Of a stretch of DNA of 11,862 nt, positions 7,608 through 11,862 are shown in pieces. The notes beneath the pieces were generated by a model. It saw only the letters and a program-made list of their open reading frames with translations. It was not told the DNA's origin and did not search any database. The position numbers were made by a program, and so were the translations under genes. Each line of letters opens with the position of its first letter. Position 1 is the first letter of the stretch. This stretch comes from an uncultured Pseudomonadota bacterium (GTDB lineage: Bacteria; Myxococcota; UBA796), in contig CAJWHX010000064.1 in assembly GCA_913040875.1 (NCBI GenBank), positions 1-11,862 on the forward strand. Reading direction: 5' to 3'.

Positions 7608-7642
7608 AGGGGTCCATTCTCTTTGTCATCAAACGGACCCCT
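7608..7642 (-). promoter_or_regulatory. 8-bp inverted repeat over a candidate -10 box and transcription start
   Basis: AGGGGTCC (7608-7615) and GGACCCCT (7635-7642) are perfect inverted arms separated by 19 bp. The right arm overlaps a minus-strand TATAAG (7641-7646) that could be a -10 box; no good -35 box is visible. The arms would therefore straddle the start site of the HU-like/LRR transcript, as a repressor operator would. They could alternatively fold in the mRNA leader, 23 nt before the start codon. Confidence 0.4.
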
Positions 7643-7845
7643 TATACTCTTTGCAGTCCAATCGCTCCGTCTGAACCGCTTTCTTGATGGAGTCGATTTG
7701 CAATTTTGAAAATCGAGTTCAGATAGATGCGTGTTCTTAGGAAGCATTGGTTCTTATCAATACGCTACGACGAGTCGGATCAACTCATCCGTTCAAAGAA
7801 CTGTTAAGCCAAAGAGCAAACTTATGGTATCACACAAACTTTAAA

Positions 7846-7863
7846 TTGAAAGGAGTCTTTCAA
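7846..7863. repeat. Short inverted repeat, 7-bp arms
   Basis: TTGAAAG and CTTTCAA are perfect arms around GAGT. On the minus strand the hairpin is followed by TTTAAAGTTTG, so it might be a weak secondary terminator about 80 nt after the radical SAM operon. The stem has only two G-C pairs, so an operator role is equally possible. Confidence 0.35.
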
Positions 7864-7918
7864 AATTCAAACGAATACTAGAAGATACAAAATCTTGTCT
7901 GTTACATTTAGTCCAACA

Positions 7919-7940
7919 ATAGGTTGCACCACAACCCTAT
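7919..7940 (-). terminator. Weak hairpin directly after the radical SAM operon
   Basis: On the minus strand ATAGG(G)TTG pairs with CAACCTAT around the loop TGGTG, with one bulged G. It begins within two bases of the TAA at 7942. No U-run follows, so it may stabilise the 3' end or pause polymerase rather than terminate alone. Confidence 0.35.
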
Positions 7941-7941
7941 A

Positions 7942-8634
7942 TTAGGTATCCTTTACCACAACTTCAATTTCAAATTCACTCGACTCGGTCCAATTAATCG
8001 AATTCCAATCATCTAGATTTGTCGAGTCGTACACCCGAAAGTGACTCACAAGCGTCCACAGATCTTCAAGGATTCCTTTCGTATCCTCTGTCCAACCATT
8101 GGAATCCTTCACAGCAATACCGACTTTACCCTCTTGCTCTACAAAACCACCCACTGTCTCAAAGTCTTTGAGTTGATCTAAGATGTATTCGAGCATGCAT
8201 CGTTTTTGCCAAGCATCTCGTTCAATCTCGGGACCGGATAAATAGACTACACAATCCCAACCTGTTTCTGGAACGGAATTGACAAAACCATAGTCACCGG
8301 TAATCCAAGCCTTCGTTCGCTCATTGGTAAAGTCCAAGTTTTCGCACAGTGTGGTCGTAAATTCACCACTCCACTCTTCATGCACAGCCTTTGCAGACAC
8401 GATTGGATATTTGTAGTCGTTGTTGCTCCAAACCACATTGCCTATATCTGCAAGCACCGCAATGATGTCGCGTGGTGTCTTGCCGTGCAGCATCCAAATA
8501 CCATCCGTCCATCGACCTCCTGCCCCAGCCAATTGACCGGCTAATCCAAAGGGATTGTACACCAATTTTGGGATTTCAGCCGCCAGTGGATGATCGCTGA
8601 AAATAACGGGGGCTGTTGCATATGCGGAACCCAT
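7942..8634 (-). CDS. Unrecognised soluble protein, third gene of the radical SAM operon
   Basis: The product is 230 residues from ATG 8634, with AGGAGG 4 nt upstream. I recognise no family. It has no signal peptide or membrane helix. The sequence is acidic and rich in Trp, Asp and aromatic residues (WTDGIWMLHG, DIGNVVWSNND, WITGDYGF, LDDWNSINW). A helical stretch lies at about 140-160, and a beta-like end (EFEIEVVVKDT) closes the chain. Cysteines are few and scattered, so an FeS role is unlikely. It follows the 239-residue protein after 25 bp and is probably transcribed with it and the radical SAM gene. It might be a substrate, a carrier or an accessory factor of that enzyme; this rests on position only. 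Confidence 0.8.
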   Translation of the reverse strand: MGSAYATAPVIFSDHPLAAEIPKLVYNPFGLAGQLAGAGGRWTDGIWMLHGKTPRDIIAVLADIGNVVWSNNDYKYPIVSAKAVHEEWSGEFTTTLCENLDFTNERTKAWITGDYGFVNSVPETGWDCVVYLSGPEIERDAWQKRCMLEYILDQLKDFETVGGFVEQEGKVGIAVKDSNGWTEDTKGILEDLWTLVSHFRVYDSTNLDDWNSINWTESSEFEIEVVVKDT

Positions 8635-8659
8635 AACTCCTCCTGATTTGCATTGACTA

Positions 8660-9379
8660 CTATGATTTTACAACTTTGGTTTTGGATACATCATAAATCT
8701 CGCCCCCTCTAAAACTGGCGATTCTCTTGTTGAAGACACGGGGTTTTCTGCCAATGTAATACTGTAATGGAACCGCATTGTGTAGACCATACCCCCATAT
8801 ATCCAAGTTGTTTTTCTGGTACCCCTGGCGACTCCAATAGTATTGAATCGGCAACTTGTGCTTTCTGATGTGCCTTAACACCTCAGAACTCGGCAGTTCC
8901 CAAATTAGCATCGTGGTATGACCATGATCTTGTCCATCGGTAATGTGTACATCCAGTAAATGTGCATGGGGCCAACCTTTTGGATGATCGTTCTCTATTG
9001 GTTCCTTCAATATCAATGGCAACATTCCTGTACATTCAATGTTTGTGTACCCTCGCTGGTATACCCTACCCCAACTCATTCGTGTAGATTCTGCAGCGTC
9101 GGAAAACACAAAGTCTTGGGGATAAATGGGATGTGGAGACGTTGGCTTATACTCCATTGGGGAAAACATGAACACATCTGGCTTTGGGATTCGTTGCCTA
9201 TATCCTGACGGATTGTCATCACAAAAGTGAACCAAGGCGCGCGTTGAACCATACTGTCTATTCCAATTTCCATCCCAAAATATTCCCACCTCAGTCGATA
9301 GCTGCTCTATTCTCGTCGTATCTCCGCAAGGCAAAAAGCAATCTCGGCGTATGGTAAACATGTCTTGTAATGTCGGCAT
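8660..9379 (-). CDS. Unrecognised His-cluster protein, second gene of the radical SAM operon
   Basis: The product is 239 residues from ATG 9379, chosen over an ATG 19 codons upstream because AGGAGG (9385-9390) precedes it at 5 nt and the longer form would overlap the radical SAM gene. No family is recognised, and no signal peptide or TM segment is seen. Residues 132-154 hold six histidines (pattern HPKGWPHAH, VHITDGQDHGH). With the nearby Asp residues these could form a metal site. The N-terminal part has Cys14 and Cys18 (RRDCFLPCGD). The C-terminal third is rich in Tyr, Trp and basic residues (YYWSRQGYQ, YYIGRKPRVFNKR). Coupling to the radical SAM gene (10 bp between stop and start) suggests a partner or substrate of that enzyme, which is inference from position. 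Confidence 0.82.
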   Translation of the reverse strand: MPTLQDMFTIRRDCFLPCGDTTRIEQLSTEVGIFWDGNWNRQYGSTRALVHFCDDNPSGYRQRIPKPDVFMFSPMEYKPTSPHPIYPQDFVFSDAAESTRMSWGRVYQRGYTNIECTGMLPLILKEPIENDHPKGWPHAHLLDVHITDGQDHGHTTMLIWELPSSEVLRHIRKHKLPIQYYWSRQGYQKNNLDIWGYGLHNAVPLQYYIGRKPRVFNKRIASFRGGEIYDVSKTKVVKS

Positions 9380-9384
9380 CGTTT

Positions 9385-9390
9385 CCTCCT
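9385..9390 (-). promoter_or_regulatory. Shine-Dalgarno site overlapping the radical SAM stop codon
   Basis: AGGAGG on the minus strand shares its first base with the TGA (9390-9392) of the radical SAM gene and lies 5 nt before ATG 9379. It decides that start and implies coupled translation of the first two operon genes. Confidence 0.75.
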
Positions 9391-11588
9391 CATCCCATGT
9401 GGTGACGCATCGATCGGTTGTAATACACATCCTCATCCGGTGGACGATACCCTTTCAATCGATCGACTATCTCTTGCTCCATAATTTTTGGCCAAGCGAT
9501 GAGTCCCGCAACAGAATCCGCATAGGTATTTCCTCTTGGGGTGAGTCTACCACTGTCTTCATAGAAACCACCGGCATCCAATGTTGGAAATATCCTTGGG
9601 AAAGCTGTTCTGACATCGTGTCCGTAATACTGTTGAAACAGCCGAAAATCAATCCGACTTCGACCAATGTGCCGTGTGAGGTACAAAATCTGCATGTCTC
9701 TCGCATCATAGGTAAATAGACTCTTTACAGGCAACCCATTGCTACACGTCTCCATGGCTTGGAGATACTCGCCCGAATCACTTGGGGTGAGCAGTTTGTA
9801 CCCACTGCACATGTCGACGCTGGAAAATCGATTGATTCCCGCTGGTCCAAATCCAATAAAGTCGTGGTTTACCAAATTCATTTCGTGGGCTTCATAAATG
9901 AAGTTGCGATTTTGTTCGAACAATTCTCGTCGCTCGAAATTGGTTATGGTGGTCTGTACCAAGCCATTCTCCTTCATCCAACGACACACTCTCTCCCATC
10001 TTTGAGCGGCTTCAGGATTGCTTGGCAAACCAGCAAGGAGATCTGGTTGTTTAGACCATTCTGTTTTCAACCCATCAAACAAAACCAGATGATACACACA
10101 AATCTGATCAAAGCCAATATCCTTAGCCGTATTCAAATCCGTTTCAATCTCCTCCCACGTTTGATTTGGCAAATCTATGAGCATATCACATGACGTGGTC
10201 AAACCACGATTGTGTGCCTCTACTATCACCCTCTCTATATCGTCTTTGGATCCGTATCCCTGACGACCCATCTGCTTCAGTCGAACAGGATCAAATGTCT
10301 GGACCCCCATACTGATTCGTCCTCGATTGACTGTATCAGCTAAAATATCCAATAACTTGGGTCCCTTTCCCCTTATAAAATATATCGGCGCACCCTCGAG
10401 CGTCACCTCTGCATCTTGGCACTGTAACGATCTGTAGAGTTCCAGCAAAATATTCGAGAAATCTTCAACTGGGGTCAGATTTGCTGTTGCACCCCCAAAA
10501 TATATTGAATCTACCGATGACTCTTTGAGATGTGGAAAGGATTCAATACGCTGCTGTATTTCTTTGAGGACCATCTGAGATACAGATACTGCAGACTTCT
10601 TCGTGTATTGCTCGTGGGGAAAGGTACAAAATCCGCACCCTTTCACCCTCGGATTGCAATAGGGATGCGGCAACACACCAATTAGCAGTCGTTTGTCTGT
10701 CGAACGCTGATGAAAAACATTTTCAACCTCCACCTGATCCGGATTGTTTTCCTTGGCGTACATCAAAGGAGCCATTGGATACGCCTGTAGCAATCGGTGT
10801 CGCTGCGGATTATCCATTCGTCTTTTTAATTCTACATCTACCAGTGTATCGAGCCAATCAAACACCAAGTCTACTGCAAAGGTCGGATTCCCCTTCTCTC
10901 TCAACCCCTTCTTAGATATCGTTTCCACTGCACCAAAACACACAGCCCTTCCTTTTCCCCTTCTCACAATGACCAATGGATGTCCCGATTGAGGGCTTGG
11001 GTGGTGACGGTGATTGTGATGATCTCTACGAAGTTCCACAATCTGCTTGGTATGCCCTGAAAAGGACAATCTAGATTCTATTCCACTCTCGACATCCTTA
11101 TCGGAAGTCACCCGAATATGACAGCCATCCACATACGTCATCCGAGGTTCATGGGGAGTTCGGTGACTCACATCGACCTTACACTTGCTATCAAAACCAT
11201 ACTGATTGTGGCTCTCTACATAGACGTTCTGTCCCATTGCAGTATCGGTAAACTCAACTTCGGGTACAATCTCACTTAGATTTGTCTTGTTGTATGAAAA
11301 GCACCGAACAGCTCTGTCTCCTCCCATGCTGGATAGCAATAAAAGACGACCACCATCTTCCGTCCACTCTTTGATGGCTTCTACTTCTGAAGATTCAAAA
11401 GGTCTTCTTGGTGCACCAATGATGAGGGCATCCAACTTTGACAACCCTTCTTTGGTGTATTGAACATCAACCTGCTCGATTGGTAACCGCTTGAACAGCT
11501 GAAAGAAATCTTCGAAATCAGGGCTGTCGAGTGTACAAAGTTCTCGGTGCGAGGTTCCAATCCCTACTTTAATGAGTGCTTGTGCCAT
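9390..11588 (-). CDS. Fusion of a GATase-like (DUF4350/IFT52-type) domain to a HemW-like radical SAM enzyme
   Basis: The product is 732 residues from ATG 11588, with GGAG 6 nt upstream; a TTG 12 bp earlier is less likely. Residues about 1-245 look like a GATase-fold domain (ALIIGAPRRPFESSEVEAIK, GGRLLLLSSMGGD, GKGRAVCFG). The nucleophile elbow has no Cys, so this part is probably non-catalytic. A His-rich loop, DHHNHRHH, lies at 189-196. Residues about 300-690 follow HemW/HemN: Cys311, Cys318 and Cys321 as CX6CX2C (the usual motif is CX3CX2C), YFGGATANLTP, VTLEGAP, GRISMGVQTFDPVRLKQMGR, DMLIDLPNQT, FIGFGPAGINRF, and a HemN_C-like winged-helix end. Radical SAM enzymes bind a 4Fe-4S cluster and cleave S-adenosylmethionine; HemW-type members include heme chaperones. 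The substrate is unknown. It heads an operon with two unrecognised genes. Confidence 0.9.
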   Translation of the reverse strand: MAQALIKVGIGTSHRELCTLDSPDFEDFFQLFKRLPIEQVDVQYTKEGLSKLDALIIGAPRRPFESSEVEAIKEWTEDGGRLLLLSSMGGDRAVRCFSYNKTNLSEIVPEVEFTDTAMGQNVYVESHNQYGFDSKCKVDVSHRTPHEPRMTYVDGCHIRVTSDKDVESGIESRLSFSGHTKQIVELRRDHHNHRHHPSPQSGHPLVIVRRGKGRAVCFGAVETISKKGLREKGNPTFAVDLVFDWLDTLVDVELKRRMDNPQRHRLLQAYPMAPLMYAKENNPDQVEVENVFHQRSTDKRLLIGVLPHPYCNPRVKGCGFCTFPHEQYTKKSAVSVSQMVLKEIQQRIESFPHLKESSVDSIYFGGATANLTPVEDFSNILLELYRSLQCQDAEVTLEGAPIYFIRGKGPKLLDILADTVNRGRISMGVQTFDPVRLKQMGRQGYGSKDDIERVIVEAHNRGLTTSCDMLIDLPNQTWEEIETDLNTAKDIGFDQICVYHLVLFDGLKTEWSKQPDLLAGLPSNPEAAQRWERVCRWMKENGLVQTTITNFERRELFEQNRNFIYEAHEMNLVNHDFIGFGPAGINRFSSVDMCSGYKLLTPSDSGEYLQAMETCSNGLPVKSLFTYDARDMQILYLTRHIGRSRIDFRLFQQYYGHDVRTAFPRIFPTLDAGGFYEDSGRLTPRGNTYADSVAGLIAWPKIMEQEIVDRLKGYRPPDEDVYYNRSMRHHMG

Positions 11589-11594
11589 CTTATA

Positions 11595-11598
11595 CTCC
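11595..11598 (-). promoter_or_regulatory. Shine-Dalgarno site for the radical SAM gene
   Basis: GGAG on the minus strand stands 6 nt before ATG 11588 and overlaps the alternative TTG start (11598-11600), which argues against that TTG. The upstream gap to the terminator at 11716 shows no convincing promoter; TTGTGT and TAAAGA with an 18-bp spacer is the best and is weak. Confidence 0.65.
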
Positions 11599-11715
11599 AA
11601 AGTCTACTGCGCTCTTCGAGAAACGACTTTGTCTTTGAACTTCGGACATCTTTATCGAGGGACTTCTGATGTACACAAAACGGACACCTACCTTCTCCGA
11701 ACCAACAACAGCAAT

Positions 11716-11761
11716 CTAAAAAATAAACGAGCACCCATGTTCACAGAACATGAAGGCACTC
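11716..11761 (-). terminator. Strong intrinsic (Rho-independent) terminator
   Basis: In minus-strand RNA the arm GAGUGCC-UU-CAUGUUC pairs with GAACAUG-GGUGCUC around the loop UGU. That gives 14 pairs (two of them G-U) with a UU bulge. GUUUAUUUUUU follows directly. It ends a leftward transcript that enters from the right edge and insulates the radical SAM operon from it. The inner part, CATGTTC-ACA-GAACATG, is a perfect inverted repeat on DNA. Confidence 0.85.
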
Positions 11762-11762
11762 G

Positions 11763-11834
11763 TCACAGTTTCCGTACTTGACCTGTATAGACTGGTCCAT
11801 TGACGTAGAGTTGTTCTTTCGGGTGTTGCGCCAT
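11763..11834 (-). CDS. Possible 23-residue peptide ORF ahead of the terminator
   Basis: ATG 11834 to TGA (11763-11765) encodes 23 residues beginning MAQHPKEQLYVNGP and ending VRKL. An in-frame TGA two codons upstream shows it is not the tail of a longer frame. The stop lies one base before the terminator stem. No clear ribosome site precedes it. Its LYVNGPVYTG resembles the start of some amidohydrolases, so a truncated remnant is possible. Another frame (ATG 11844 to TAG 11716) encodes 42 residues but runs through the terminator and is less likely. A third frame from the right edge stops at TAG 11848-11850 after EKKK and could be the end of the neighbouring gene. Confidence 0.3.
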   Translation of the reverse strand: MAQHPKEQLYVNGPVYTGQVRKL

Positions 11835-11845
11835 GATATATCATG
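11832..11845. promoter_or_regulatory. 14-bp perfect palindrome near the right edge
   Basis: CATGATATATCATG is fully self-complementary and overlaps the start codon of the 23-residue ORF on the minus strand. A dimeric regulator site is possible, but the short AT-rich sequence could arise by chance and its upstream context is outside the window. Confidence 0.3.
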
Positions 11846-11862
11846 ATCTACTTCTTCTTTTC

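Larger units (their letters stand above)
7586..7941. other. 356-bp intergenic region with no convincing gene
   Basis: This stretch separates the radical SAM operon (stop at 7942) from the HU-like gene (ATG 7585). The part from 7586 to 7747 is open in the HU-like frame, but its start is unsupported. The part from 7748 to 7941 is AT-rich with no plausible ORF or RNA gene. It contains two stem-loops (7846-7863 and 7919-7940) and, near its left end, the ribosome site and inverted repeat described separately. Confidence 0.6.

Noticed and set aside
7586..7747. 54-codon N-terminal extension of the HU-like protein from ATG 7747
   Set aside because: No ribosome site precedes ATG 7747, whereas ATG 7585 has a strong one. 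The extension would also lie upstream of the candidate promoter.
9759..10193. Plus-strand 144-codon frame
   Set aside because: It lies wholly inside the HemW-like catalytic domain on the other strand, whose motifs are clear.
5718..11588. Identification of the LRR and radical SAM genes as an STM4011-STM4015-type cluster
   Set aside because: The genes are in separate transcripts, the sulfatase-like member of that cluster is not seen, and similarity cannot be shown without a search.
11564..11734. Minus-strand Cys-rich frame (CCCWFGEGRCPFC) of 56 codons from a GTG start
   Set aside because: No ribosome site, a GTG inside the terminator stem, and overlap with the radical SAM start. The CPFC motif is probably chance.
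11729..11761. TGTTC-ACA-GAACA read as a LexA/SOS-type operator
   Set aside because: The arms are part of a longer RNA stem followed directly by a U-run, so the terminator explains the sequence better.

Overview
The window looks bacterial. It carries a compact set of genes, mostly on the minus strand, with clear Shine-Dalgarno sites. The base composition is moderate and slightly AT-rich by eye (not computed). The MopE-type putative metal-binding motif and the very long Asp-rich calcium-binding repeat protein are typical of large surface proteins of Myxococcota and related former Deltaproteobacteria. That assignment is an inference from families, not a database match.

Layout, left to right. 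Positions 1-3807 (minus) are the N-terminal 1269 codons of a giant secreted protein. It has a LamG-like domain, a MopE-type motif and about 32 thrombospondin-type-3-like units of 30 residues, and it runs off the left edge. After a 161-bp divergent intergenic region, 3969-4412 (plus) encodes a small membrane protein with two TM helices and five 11-residue amphipathic repeats. Converging on it is 4427-5533 (minus), a putative exported nitrilase-fold protein whose catalytic cysteine position appears to be Ser. Positions 5718-7585 (minus) form a tightly coupled pair: an unrecognised protein with two HU-like segments, then a cytoplasmic leucine-rich-repeat protein.

Positions 7942-11588 (minus) form a three-gene operon. 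The first gene is a 732-residue fusion of a GATase-like (DUF4350/IFT52-type) domain with a HemW-like radical SAM enzyme that has an atypical CX6CX2C cluster motif. Two proteins I do not recognise follow, of 239 and 230 residues. At the right edge a strong intrinsic terminator closes a minus-strand transcript entering from outside the window. A 23-codon ORF and a 14-bp palindrome lie just upstream of it.

The best candidate for an undescribed system is the radical SAM operon. Its first gene combines a probably non-catalytic GATase-like domain, a His-rich loop and an unusual FeS motif. The second gene has a dense His cluster. All junctions are short with strong internal ribosome sites, so the three proteins are probably made together. 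No precursor peptide is visible inside the operon. The surface side of the window (giant repeat protein, coiled membrane protein, exported pseudo-nitrilase) is a separate group with no obvious functional link to it.
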